NCBI GenBank assembly: GCA_037389465.1
Contig: JAZARR010000059.1
Span: 7,339,001 to 7,403,000 of the forward strand
Direction of reading: 5' to 3'
Origin: Baylisascaris procyonis
Lineage: Eukaryota > Nematoda > Chromadorea > Rhabditida > Ascarididae
Length of the DNA: 64,000 nt
Shown here: positions 36,053 to 49,664 of the stretch, one piece after another
Layout: the number at the start of each line of letters is the position of its first letter
Position numbering within the stretch: position 1 is the first letter of the stretch
Position numbers and translations under genes: made by a program
The notes under the pieces: generated by a model
Seen by the model: only the letters and a program-made list of their open reading frames with translations
Databases searched by the model: none
Told to the model about the DNA's origin: nothing

Positions 36053-38946
36053 ACTAAAAAACTTTCCCAGTTGCCTCCATCTTGATGAAGAGGAGCGGTT
36101 TTTACGCCTCTTTTCGTCCTTGTTGTTAGAGGGATTCCTCTCTATACAGTTTCATTTTCCCCTATCAGTTTGGCACGGACGTCTGCCTACACTTACAATC
36201 AACGAGACTGGAAGACGCTCAGGAATCTTATCAAATATACTGCAAAACTGATGATGTTCTCCTGTGAAGAGCTAACAGCCCGCATTTATAGAAGTACATT
36301 AGAGGAATCGAAATCCGGTGCCTCAAAATGATAGGCGAGCTGGTCCAACTACGCGCGATGACCGAATCGCATTAACACATTTAAAGTATTTATCGCAGTT
36401 TTGGAAAGTTCTCAACTCGCGCATTTCCCATCGTCATATCCTATCCTTGATACATCGTCATCTTCCCCTTATCATTTCATCGGAGCAAGCATACAAGCCG
36501 AAGAAACGATATGCTCATATATTAGATTGAAAATGAGTGCATGAGTTGACACTGGCAGAATTTCGTATTGCTTTTGACTAGTTGTTCACTAATCCCTAGT
36601 GACTAAACCAATTTGCTAATGGTCAGCTTCGAGGAACGACCAAAGTAAAAAGAAATGAGTATGGGTCATGGACTCTCAATTCAATCAAATGCAAGCAAAA
36701 AATGTAGCTTGGGTTAACATGAGAATAAGGCTTTATGCCAGTCTTTGTGCTAGTAATGCTTTTCAGAAATACATTAAAAAATTACTTCCTATATATGTAG
36801 CTTGCTTCCTCTCGATTGGTGCCGTCTCTGGCATTTGCTTCTTCAGCTTCTCGTATGGCGATAACGGCGCCGCCACCCGCCATCTGACTGCAAATTATTG
36901 CTGAGATGGCCACAGAAATCGCAACAAACTCTAGTAATTTTCACTCACTCTGACCGAACTATCATGGTTCGAAACGTGCACAACAGAACAAGAAGCAGCA
37001 TTTCGTAAATCTGCTATCGTTTAAAAAATTCTTGTAGTGCCAAGTTTTGTTGTATAGTCAATTCAAATCCTTTTGTACTTCAAACGCTCATTTGTGTACT
37101 GAAAGGTGAAATAAGGTGGAAACCGGTAGTTCAATTCTTGTGTAATCTGGCTGAGGTCAGTCTTTAATATATTTCTGATTTCAGTAGTAACTTTTCTTTG
37201 CAACGTCAAAGATAGCAGGGGTCCCACTCTCTCTATGACAAACAAAAACCGACTTAACTTTACTTCATGTTTCAATACATTATTCATTGTTATCATCTCG
37301 ATGAAAATCTCCCAACATTTTGGCCAATTAACCGTTTTGACAGACCCAGTATATCCGACTGACACTACATGCAACCCACTAGGAGACAACAACAATGACA
37401 TGTCTAGGTCCCCTTCTTGAAGGCTATATTCAGAAACCTTTTCAAGCCTCTACCTGAAAAGTGTCAGAAGGTTGCAGTAACCTGTGGTGACATAATCCTT
37501 TAGTCTAGTGCTCCAGTAAATGGACAAGCAGTCTTTAAACAGTTACATTATTGCGCAGCAAGATGATAAAAATAAGTGTGAAAAAAAACTTTTTCTGAAT
37601 TGAAGCCCTTCTTGGACATAAACCTTCTTCCTTGAAATCTTGGTGGTTTCCATTGAAAAAACGTGGTACTTTTAAGGCAACAAGTCTACACAACAGGATC
37701 ACAACAGAGTTACTTATAAGAAGGCTTCAGAAAACAAAATTATAAGTGAGAAAGTTGTAGTAATCGGATGGCTTATGGTCGATTAATGATTACTGATTAG
37801 TGATGCAACCCCTAGCTGTTAGAAGGTGAAACTATAGAAATAAGGTGCTGAGGACGGGATGTTTAACAGATGACAGTCAATTAACTGCATCTGATAGACG
37901 CAGTGCAGTAAGTGCGTTCAGAAGTGGAAACTAAGGCAAGTCTCACACATCTGAAGAGACGCATATCCGTGATAGCTTCCTGCAGATGCCACTGCTGCAG
38001 CTCGCCTTGACGGAGTTTATGGCATCCATCTGCATGTCACGCCTCGATGTTTGACGCTGACGTAAGTCTTCTTCTCAGATAAATTCGCAACAGCCGGCGA
38101 TGATGCACTAGACACGCTGTCATGATAAGGCAGGCTACGGTGATAAACCAGGTTGCCGTGATGTGTAGTTTTTTGAAAATTGCCAACGCAAGACGGCAAG
38201 TCGTTTGCATATTTAAAAAATAACCCTCTCCTACATTACTGACCGCTTGTACAAGTCAGAGCTGGGATTGCAAGCATCATGCATCTCCAGTCACCTGAAA
38301 ACCCCTGGAAACGAATAAATAGGTCGAATAAAGAAATGTGTGTTCATAGCCACACAAACACACAGACGTATGACACGTCTACAACATACACATTCGTGCA
38401 CACAAGCGTAGTCCACACCAAGAGCGAAATTTTGTCGCAACAACTGGCAAAAAGCACGTGAAAAATCCAAGGCCGTTGTGTCAGACAAGAAGATATGCGA
38501 GGAAGAAGCCTAGCAGCGCCAATGACTGTTTCCATCTTGAGACACTGACGTCCGTCGCTGGCTATCCTGCAACATCACTTTCCCCCTCCACCCTTACTAT
38601 TAGTACTACTTGCCCTTTTCGCCCAATTGCTGCAATGAGCCCTTTCTTTGGAACGGTACTACGCAATCCCTCCCTGATTGGTGACTATGTACCTTCCTCT
38701 CGATCGGTATAATATAATATCGCCTTCCCTCCACTGGTACTAGTACCACTCTAGAGTGGCATTGGCGTACCTCCCTTCTCGACTTGTATTAGGTAAACTC
38801 GTTGCAACTAACTGCACCCCAGATGAAATGGCAGTTCAATAACAAACGATCTTCCAAAGAGTAAGGATTTCAGAGACGATCCGGCAATACAATAGACTAA
38901 AAACGTCCACTAAGCCAGTACATCCATCCCCACGTAAGATTCATAG

Positions 38947-39006
38947 TGTTCATTAGTGTATTCAATGTTCATTCATTGTTCATTAGTGTATTTAATGTTC
39001 AATCAT
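38947..39006. repeat. 30-bp direct repeat, two copies
   Basis: TGTTCATTAGTGTATTCAAT plus ten more bases, repeated immediately with two mismatches. Confidence 0.9.
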
Positions 39007-42000
39007 ATGGAAAGATATGCTTGTAATTGACTCATGAAATATGCCGACAATGTAGACGTTATAAATATGGAAATAAGAAATAAACAGAGGGAAAAAGCAC
39101 CTTTATAGGCGCTGTTATGAGTTGTGAACAGCAAGGACAAACAAATCAAGTAGGTTGCGTGGATCCGCGCAAAAGATTCTACTTGTATGCGTCATCGATA
39201 AATGAGAAATGCATCGAATGCAATTGTTTTATAGTCTTTCCTCTGCAACAAATCTACAGTAGGGTTTTGAGTTGTTATGCCGCTAATATTAGCACAATTC
39301 TATTGTGAGTACATTTACTTTCGTTACTGGTATTTTTTGTTGCTTATGGATAGTCCTTGGTGCGATGGAATCGCATAATTATGAAAACGATCCTCTTCAA
39401 ATCGGTCTCATCGGAACGCGTTTTCTACTCGGTACTGTTTAAAACAATTTCTTCAATGCAGTGCCTCTATTTCAATTTTGCCGAATGAAGCTTATACAAG
39501 TTAAAGCAAGCGTGCACTATTCTGTGAAGGTGAAACTGTTCCTAAACAAGTGGAACTGTGTGCCATGAGAGTGAAAGGCGGAGGGGGGGGGAGGGGAGTT
39601 TTTTGTTCTTTGAGAGAACGCTTTGAGATAATATATGTCCAATTAAATTACTAGTGCAGAAGGTTTTAATATAAGCCGCACTCAAAACGATCAGTTTTCA
39701 TCTCTGCGAGGCTAAACATGAAACGATTGTTCATGATACGCTGAGAGACAGTAAATTTCAAATATGACTTTTTTTTTACACTTTTTAGTGAAGTAAACGA
39801 AGGACGACAACTGTTTTTTCAAAGATCCAAATACGCTTAGGAATTACGTCTCCCAACATTCACAAGCCAACTTTCAAAGGTAGTGGAACAGAAGCGAGTG
39901 GAACATTTGCGCGATAAAACGAATGGACTGCACCGCTAATTTCGAGCAAAGATGAGAGCAGGAAACCGAAGATTTTGAAGCTAATCAAGACGATCGAGAC
40001 AAGTCGAGAAAATTAAAGCTAATAAACGCAAAGCGAACCGAATATGTCTAATTTAGCGTCCGTGAAGTAAGCCAAAGCACTTTGAGCTGAGCAGTGTCGA
40101 CTTCAACTTGAAGATTTCCCCATCCGTCAGTCACTTTTTTCCGTGCAAAATGTAGAATCCTCTGTATTTCGTGGTCTGCCTCTTCCCCCTACCTTCTCAC
40201 CTCCCATACGAGTTCAAAAATTCGAAGTTAATTAGACTCAAAGTTTCTTCTGGCTGCACATTTTACTTAACTCTCATGGCGAATCTCAGATACATTTGCA
40301 CATCATTTAAACGAACAGAATTGCGTTAGATATGTGGTTAGTATTACACTCGCTCGATATTTCATGTTTTTGATCGTGAAAAAACAGTTCAGAGTGCTGC
40401 GGTATCACAATGACAATGTATGATAGCATGATCATGCCTTTTATTCGACATTGCTGAGGTGGCATTTGTGATTCTATCATACTTTAGCGGTGTCGTGCCG
40501 GAATTCTGGTTCAGGAATCTCAATTGTTCGTGATGCTCTAAATACGTAACAAGACTTTTGTTTCCTATATCAGTCACATCGTTCAGTGGGTGTTAGACGC
40601 TCATCGATATTTTTTGCTCACATGCAGGCTGCTTGCTTTTTAAGAAGGCTCCCATCCCCTAAGGCATTTACCGATGGTTGCAGTCTTCAAAACATCATGT
40701 ACAATAGGCGAAATCAATTAGACCACGCTATGAAACAAGAACAATTCGGTATTTTGCAAACGTACATTATCACTGCCATTGCAAAACAAATCACAATGCT
40801 ATGCAAAGAAAGAAAGACAACACCCAGATTTTGCTTTTGGCGGTTTACTATTCAGTGATAGCGATTGCTTCGACTTTCGTTCGAATGTTTTTCGAATTTC
40901 AGTTCAATCCTCTATTTAAAATACCCCTCCACTGCAAATTCGCTCAACGCCATCACGGTTTCATAAATGAATTGATTTAGCAAAGGAGAAGTTTACGTGC
41001 GTTTTATACATTGTGCCGAATAAAGAAAAGACCGAAGCAAGCCAAAGAACTGCAAAAAAAGCATCATCTAAAGGGCTCCAGCAATAAATCATCCCTGCTA
41101 CTTTCAGCGTGGAAAGTGTTATTTCAAACTACGTCTTGTGTTTGGTTCCATGCCTTACTAGCTCACCTCCCCCACGCTAGATTTTGATCCACGAGGGTGA
41201 GAAAGGAGTGGGAACTAGAGAGGGGTGGGGAATAAGCAATATCACAAACGGACGCATAATTCGATCAGCCAATCACGTCGCAAAGCACCTTTTTCGAGCT
41301 CCTCAGCCAGAGCAGTGTAATCTCTATGATAAGTTAAGCATCTAAAAACGTTAAGAAACTTTATATTAAACGGCTTTTAGCCGTGTTGTCGTAATGCCCT
41401 TTCCATTTGAACGACCGTAGATTTCGCGGCCAATTCACGAACGATGCAATGAATGTTCTTCAAGACAGTAATGTTTATTTTGGAGATGCTGATAACAATT
41501 GCATCTTTCGATGGAAACACTACTTTCTTGTTCTTTAAGAGGCTAATCACTTGACAAATATTCTAGGATAAAGCCAGCGAATTCTGATTATTGCAACTGG
41601 AGATTCCCAATTCTCGACAACGGCGGCTCAACGCTTTCGACTCAGCTTCTATACACGCAGCTCCGAACACGTTGACGACAATGCCCTGTCACTCGAGAAG
41701 GCTTCAAAGGTATCCTAGCTTTCGAAGGCCCCCTACGACTTGGGATGTAGGACCTGGGACTCCCACGCAAGACCCACTTCAGAGCCTCGAGCACATCAAT
41801 AACAATGACGTCAGTTCGCGGGCCTCTCCCCTCTCAGCCAATGCTTGAGGCCTCGAATCAAACATCAAAAACAGCGTCGTCCGTGCTGAGATTTTGCAGT
41901 TATCAATGACAATGGTGTCGACGTTGCGCGCGAACTCAAAGAAAACAAAGAGTTTACTGATCGGCTGACTAGAAATGTAGCTCATAAAGATATCATAGTT

Positions 42001-42484
42001 GCGTTAGCGCGCAAAGAAGTGGCGAGCCGTAAGTTATTGCAGGCATCAACTGCGTCAACAAGCAGGGTTTATAAACGCATTGCAAAGGTTCGGCGGCCGT
42101 CAGGGCGTGACTTCGAATGTTGGAATGCACTTTGTTCTTTGTTGTCGTATTTCGTGTTTATGGGTTGATAGTGTATCATTAGCGCAGATTTCGTTGTTCG
42201 ATAGCAATGGCCCAGCTCAATCTCGTTTTAACTGCTGATGTTGAAGCTGCCTTTGTCTAAGAGTTGGTCACATATAAAGTAGCTCCCTTTTTTCCCTTGA
42301 ACTTTTTAAGCGCCAATGTTTGTTGCTGTTTATGTGAGCGTGTATGTACTTTGTCGTTGTCACTGTATGCTAATGTTGGGCATCTCGTTTGTGCATCGCC
42401 GTTGTCAGGGTGGACGGATGGTCATGCGTTTGTTAAGTGCGTGTTTAACGTCGTTTTTCGTCTAAACATGATGATGTTTGAGGA

Positions 42485-42600
42485 GTGGTTCACAAGATAG
42501 TGATAAAGCTCAAACAAGAATCCCATGCACGGTGGAATGCGATGTTGATGCTGGAGGACGAGCTGCCTCAACATTATGTGGTGTTGAGTAACTGGCAAAG
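42485..42600 (+). mobile_element. Possible hAT transposase remnant
   Basis: The plus-strand frame contains KLKQESHARWNAMLMLEDEL. This resembles the TRWNSxxxML motif region of hAT transposases (known from that family). The rest of a transposase and the terminal repeats are not visible, so it would be a short decayed fragment. It could be chance similarity. Confidence 0.3.
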
Positions 42601-44806
42601 GAGAAAAGTGGTTGTTGGTGCACGGGGGCATCATCATCTAAAAAAGCTTGCAACTCAAATCGGCCGCGGACGAGAGTCAATGGACGTGGTCGTCGGCTCC
42701 ATTGGTGGTCGACAGTGGATGTGGATCGCGAGCAAGACACATCAGTTCAGGTGCGACTGCGACAGACAGCAGAGGACGAGCAGCAGCACAGTCGACATCG
42801 AGCAACAGTGATACAGACTTTCCTTTCAAAGTGGTTTTGACTTTTTTGTTCAGTTTCATTATTTGCTCGCGAACCTCTGCGGGCATACTACTCTATCAGG
42901 AGGTCAGATCACTTATGCGCCGTACGGATCTCCGACAAGCATGAAAATCGGCGACTTTTCTTTTGCCCAGCATTTAACCACTACATGCGGGAACCTACTC
43001 GAAACAATGGCATCACTGATATCGCCTTCTGTTAGCCGTATTTCAGCCATATGATCTCCCCATAACTTCATACTAGGCCATTGACCCCCCTGGAACCAAA
43101 TTTCAAACGATTTCTCAGAGCGTTCAGAGAAACTTCGAGATTTTTTAGTCATCTAAAAGAGTTTTTCAAAACTAAAACGAATGGAGCTGTACATTTTCAA
43201 GCCAACATTAACGAGTCAGGATGGAAAATTACAAGGGAAGCGAAGTGAGCTGGAAATTTTTTAAACATAGTACTATAGGTTAGGCGGCGAAAACTTCAAC
43301 CTAGGTATTTTTCAGCTTATATGGCGCAAATTCCATTCATTTCCACCCCCATTTGCTAATAGAATATTTATCATTTCACTTTTTTGAGGACGCAGATTTC
43401 CTGCCAGGAATGATGTGATGTCCATCCTTTGTGGAAAGAGCAAATTTAAAAACGAGTAATACATAATCAACCACTCGACATTTCACGCAGTCTACTCGAG
43501 TGAAACATTCAGTTTGGTTTCTTCATGCTCTATCTACATATATGACGAATGAGTATCAAAGCCAAAAAAACACGTATAGAGCTCACCTCGGGATCATGGT
43601 GACTGCTCAACAATAAGCACAAGCAGTAATAAGTTGATAAATACGCACAAGCCGCTTATAACGGCAATGTTATTAGAGTGAAAAGAATGTGCGCTGGAAG
43701 ATGAAGCAAGTGAGGTGAACTCGGGAAATCTTCAATGCAATAGTTCGATGAACATCACGTTCTCATAAAGGTTGCGTTCTCTTGAAGGGTCAACAAATCT
43801 GTGAAATTAACGGTTATTAGTCGACACTCCGATGAGAAAAACTTCGAAGCGGATAGAACGTTAGAATTAAATTCAAATAAATTAGAGAAGCAAAGAAACG
43901 CCCTACGATATATGCTAACGGGAACAAATCCCAAAACATTCACGCGTTAACTGGCGTCTGTCCCACACTATAACCAATTATCGACGATCGCCAGTTGCGT
44001 CACAGTCGCATTCCTCAATATCCCATCCCTATTACAAGGAAAGTTCGCCTGGCGCAAAACGATTCCCCATGCTCATAGCAGTTACGTATTGCTATAAGCA
44101 TATCGGCATCTCGTGAGTTCTAATATCCACATCAAAATCTTCACTAACTCAATCACATTTCACCTTCAGCCCATTTTCAAATAATAGCATATTTGACTGC
44201 AAAAGCATAGTCAACATTTGAGGATGGTGTCGGTAGGATTGAGAGGAAAGAGGCTAAAAAATTTAGAACACTATAACTGATAACTGATTCATAAACCAAA
44301 ACTAGTGCAGGAGAATAAAGGCAAATTTGAATGTTTCAACAGAGTCACTTCTAATAAGCTTCTGCTTTCTAAGAAAATCGAAAGAAACGCTTTAAAAAGC
44401 TCTTGCGCATCTCTCCCGTTAAGCATACCTAACAGTCTTCTTTTATTTTACTACAGAGGAAATTTTTTACACCATTCAAAAAATTTGGTAATACGAAGAG
44501 ATTTTACGTTAAAATGCTAGTATGAATGGTATAATGGCACTTCTAGCTGACGAACAGACACGAACATTGGACCGGTATTCAGAGTCCTCAGTTTAGGCGT
44601 CTAAAGGCGAATTTCTTAAAGGCCAACATTAATGGATACCCTTCAGCCTACCACCTTAATATGAGCAAAATTAAACAAAAACGAATAAAAGATTACCATG
44701 GAAAACCTTTCGAACTTCAAAATTCAAAAGCTTTTTACACAAATGGGTGGTCCTTCAATCGAAGAATTCCTTCAAAAGTGAGCACCGAATCAAGCATTTT
44801 ACCCAC

Positions 44807-45268
44807 CAAGATAACTCTATTATAACGCTGACAGTTGAAAGCGAAAGTCCCTAGTATCTGTTCAGAAGGCATCCTCAAAGCCCATCCCCTATCCGTTCTC
44901 AGCTCTGCATCTGCCTTTTGAAAGGTTAAGCGGCAAAGTGGCATTACTTCCGACAAAGACCTTTTAATGTCGACCTGTTTATTGCTCTGGTTGGCAGCAA
45001 TCACCAGTGCACGAGATTCGATCAGATCAAAGTGGATGAGAATTGTATATCTTGCTCAGTGTTAGACCATAGAGGTTTTTGCCAAGACATTTAAATGATC
45101 GCGTAAAAATGGTTTATTTAGTGAAAGAAAAGCATCGACGGGTTTCGGATGGGTTTCAGTAAATCTGCAAGCGCGACATACCGACAATTCAAACACACAG
45201 CGGTGATAACGTAAACGTAGCTCGTTTCCATGCATACAGTCTAAACCTCTCTTGAGTTCAGCTAACGT
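44807..45268 (-). CDS. Two phase-compatible exons of an unrecognised minus-strand gene
   Basis: Exon 45182-45268 (29 codons) has acceptor GTGTGCAG and donor TCG|GTATGT and encodes TLAELKRGLDCMHGNELRLR ... FELS. Exon 44807-44986 (60 codons) has acceptor CCAACCAG and donor TTG|GTGGGT and encodes SNKQVDIKRSLSEVMPLCRL ... FAFNCQRYNRVIL. Both are phase 0 at the junction, with a 195-bp intron. The frame stays open beyond each donor for a while, so the boundaries are tentative. I recognise no domain. They may belong with the exons at 51.8-54.0 kb. Confidence 0.4.
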
Positions 45269-48200
45269 CTGCACACACAATTAAAGAGAGGCTAGTCAAC
45301 GGCCCGATGCGCGTCGTGTACTTTTGAAAATCCCATTGAAAGCGAATGCGCACTTACCTACGCTCTACCAAAGCATCGCTCCACAAATGCCTTCGTCAAT
45401 CTATCACAAAAAATACTCAAACGATTTTTTTCTTGCAAAAGATTGCGATATTCTTATATCAGAGAACTTAGAATTAGAGCTGTGCACGCAGGACACGAAG
45501 GAAGAATGTGATGGTTGGTGGACTGAATTTTCCCCTGGGAAAGGGAAAAGCTGGAGCTCTAGGTTATCCATTTTCAGTTGTCATATCAGCAAGGCGACAG
45601 CTGCGAGATTTGAGAAGTCAACGTAGGGTGTTTTTCTAACTCGCCATGTGCTCTTTTCCGTATATGCTACGTCATCGATTTTTAGTTTGTCCTCTCACAA
45701 TCGACGAGACGCAGGTTTCACAGGAGCAGGTAGATACTAGGAACGTTACATGTAATTTCCCCCTTCCCCATTCGTGAGGGAAGATGACGTCCTCCCTTTC
45801 TCCACGCGACGTTTCCTGCTTGTAGCTTTTTAGCGAAACTTTAATTGCACAAAGGTGTTGCACTTGCGTAGGAAATGCACGTAAGCGATGTGGAATACTG
45901 CGGGCGACATTTCGACAACACAGAATTTGTAGAGAATTTGGAACTGTAAGTATCAATATTACGTATAAAAGAAAATGTTAAGGACGTAACAAATAGACAG
46001 ACGAGCGAAACAGGCTGTGAATGAATAAATATTGAGTGTTTATAGCTGAGACGATTAGAGTGACTTTCACGAGAGCTTATTGAATGGGCATTAGCTGCGA
46101 AGTAAGCAACGTTTTTAAGATGATTCAATCACTCATCTCATGCTCCTCGTTAACGTTCCTCTTGTAAACTGCTCGCTACGAACTTGTAAATGAACACTTG
46201 TAATTCGGGCAATATTTTATTAAGTTCATAAAGTGAAGCATATCGCTAATGAGTACTACTAAGGACGTTTATAACTCCATCTCTTTTTCGTTATCACAAA
46301 TTTCCGCTCTCAGCGGATATGTTTATTTACGCATTACAAGAAGACTCATTAGAAAATAATATTTCGATTTTCGCTTAAGTGTTTTATGAGTTTATTTAAA
46401 GCAGAGAATTCTGCACATAAAAAGTAAATTGAAGAAAAAGTTTCAAAAGAACAATGCAGTCACAGAGTCACAAATGCATGTGCACAGTGAAAAACCCTAA
46501 GCGAGCAGTTAAAACCGGAACAATGGCATAGGAAGTGAGACTATCAGTAGGCTTAGTCAAACCGAGCAAATATCGATGCCTGACAATCGCAGCCGTCACA
46601 TTCAAATCAACAGAGTGCACTTTTCTATAAAATCATTTTATTTTACGTTTTTCTATAAAAGCATTTTATTTTAAGGTAAATGTACCTGAAAGCTGGTGAA
46701 CACCTTCAACACAATTTAATATCATGTATGAGATGTTTTAGCAGAGACGATGATTGCGGAGCTGATGAATGGCTTCGAAAACGGCGCGTTTAATTTGTGT
46801 GTGTGTCTACATGCACCTGCCTTTTGGTATGACAACCGCAGACTTATCGTCGAAGCACCTGCCAATATCGCTTATTTCGAGACAACGTTCATCAATCGCC
46901 CACTTTCAAAACAATCTCTCTATGCCATAATACAAGCGCACAAATCATTTACTTAACGAACCATCGAGTCTCTCCATTCCTCTAAAAAGAAATGCCATAT
47001 TATATGCAAACTGCTAAGTCCTCGTTGGAATCGGGAATGAGTTTCGCAGTTGAAAAGAATGAACGATTTTAAATCTTTTTCCTTGAACAAACTTTTTAAG
47101 GAATAGAATTTACCCTTTTCAATATAAAAAAGACAAGGATCTACAGAATGGTGAGGCTTCGGCCGTTCCTCCCTCCACCCCCCCCTCACCACTGCTCACG
47201 TACCGATCCCTTCCACTTCGCGTTCCTACTTCGCGTTCTTATCCCGGGCTTTGATGGCAAGCCCCCTCTATTTAGAGGCCCTGAAGTATCAGGCGGCGCG
47301 GAATCAAGCTGAACTTGCCCCCACTAAAGGAACTAGTTCGTAACAGTGCTGTTCAAGAGCTTCTGCGACCGACTATTTTCCTTTCATTTTCCAGAATCCC
47401 AAGTTCAAACGACGACATCCTGATGTTCGAGATTCTCCGAGGATAAATGATGACACCCTTCTGCTTGGGGATATTCGAGCACAAACTAGTCTCTGAGGGA
47501 ACAGTACACAAAAAGCAACATCATACAGAGCCATCGTTATAAAGTCCTCTTATGAGAATAAGCTAAGCAAAGCGCATAATACTACACAATACATTATGAG
47601 ATTGTGAAGAATGTTTGGCCGTAAGGAAAAGCAATAGCATTCATGCCGGTGTTGGATGTGGCTACGTACTAGAAATTCGCGTGCGCCTGGGCGGGGAATA
47701 GAAGCCTTGGTGGTTGCGCTGAGTGCAGAAGAACGGCAATTTGAAGAGGCTCGCTTTGTTTCGCCATCTGGCAGCGCTCATTTGTCGCGCAGTTCGACAA
47801 CTGTTTCCAGCCGATGCGCTCATCACACCTATCAGCAACACGATGAGTGCTCGTGCTTTTGCACGCGCCGTTTAATCCCACGATCGACTGAAGAAATGAG
47901 CAGTTTTGCCACTTTATTATATTTCAGTCTTGGTGGTTATCTGTGAAGAAGCAAAGACACTTCCGACGCTAAAATACCGCCAAGGCACCATGATTGGAGA
48001 CAATTTAGTGCAGCATTGCATGCTTTCACCATCGCAGAAAGGCTAATATTTTCCGCGGAACTGTCTAGTCGGGCAAGGTATAATTATACTGTCATTTTCA
48101 TAGAGAAAGTAGTGCTGTCCACTCACCTCGGGTCCGTCACATTATTGCCTGTAACCATCTTAACCATTCAACTTTCTCACTTGCTGAGCCTAATATGCGA

Positions 48201-49590
48201 AACTGTAAAAACCAACTGAACGCAAAGACAAACACATCCAAAGGTACCTTTTAAGTGTGTCTGTGCGTGCGTGTGTGTGTGTGTGTGTCAAAAACTTGCT
48301 TTTAAACTACTCTGAGGTCGTTGGCGAAGAAAGAAATGACTCGCGTGCCCGAATGTTTCAGTTACTCGCCAAAAGAAGGGAAGTTCATCGACATAAAGAA
48401 TCTTGCATATGTGTCGATCGTTGCTCAGATCTCTCAATAACAGAAGGATAATCAAAGTGCTATTTAATCTTCATTCCATTGATAGACATGAGTTGCACAA
48501 AGAATTCGCTCATAGATTCATATGTTCTTCGAATGCTTATAACAAACAACCTATCATGTGAATGCTCTATTAAGTCATATTAAGAATGAAATTCGAACGA
48601 TCGATTCTTTCATCATAGAAGCCATAAGAAGTACGTAACAGCCGAAACATACTTCACATAGCAGACATACTGCTCGATTATTTCCGCCATAGGGAAAGAA
48701 AGAGGATATAGCACCTAACTCACACCATGAGCAGAGAATTGGGTTTTTGAACTATTCCGCGAAACTTTCATGAGATTATCTGCTCCGAAAATGACGTACA
48801 ATCGAAGGTGCAATGCAGTGCGTGCTATTCATACTTCAAGCAAACTGGATGCTTCTCGTCGACCATAGAATGCCAAACAGTAGTGCTGGCGAATCATCAG
48901 CTAACGTACCGTGTCAGCAAAACTATCATGCTTTATGCATTCGGTATGAAAACTCTTCTGGTTCAGTCTAATCGCAATGCTCCATAAATTTCTATCATTG
49001 CAACAAAAATAGAACCCCGCCATGGTTGTTCTGTGGAGGTTCATGCACTAAACTTAGAGAAAGCTCGAAAGGCCTCATTCGCTACTCATAAAATAATTTC
49101 GAAAAGCAACACATCGTCGTAACTATAAACGCTATTTCCGGGTGAGTGAATTTCTTTCAACAATGGCGGTGACCTGAATTCTGTGGCAAATAAGGCAATT
49201 GGTTCCGCTGATATACTGAAAAGGAAATTTTCAGTCTTTCGATTAAAAGTTCTATATTCAAAATTTCGTCTGAAGCAGCAATAATTTGAAGCGCTGATTG
49301 AATATGCCGCACGATTAGCAAAGCACAAATGATGTAATAATAATGAGCTTGGAAAGGAAATACGTAATACAGCACCGGCCCATGCTACGGATGCTAGTTA
49401 GGGAACAACATTAGCTTTTGCAAAATTGCGCTATAAAAAATGACACCGCATAAAAGCGGAAGACACCACCATTGCACGCTTTTACAAAGTGCACCACGGC
49501 GATATCGTAGCTGTGCGTATGTATGTCCTGCTAGCCAGTGAAGCTCGATCTATTTGGAAATTAAGCATAACAGCTTTCACGCCAATCTAC

Positions 49591-49664
<74 letters not shown>

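Larger units (their letters stand above)
36053..44806. other. Mostly featureless region upstream of the potassium channel
   Basis: The channel promoter and first exon probably lie here but were not identified. A 30-bp direct repeat in two copies occupies 38947-39006 with two mismatches. A possible hAT transposon remnant lies at 42485-42580. Other open frames (41.6 and 42.9 kb) read plausibly on either strand and are not supported by splice signals. Confidence 0.5.

Noticed and set aside
41591..41985. Ser/Pro/Arg-rich plus-strand frame and its antisense partner
   Set aside because: No splice acceptor or donor in suitable phase, and both strands look equally protein-like.
42677..43152. Minus-strand frames read at first as N-terminal hAT transposase (KLNKKVKTTLKGKSVSLLLD)
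   Set aside because: The opposite orientation to the better hAT-like motif at 42.5 kb and the absence of other transposase motifs make this too weak to list.
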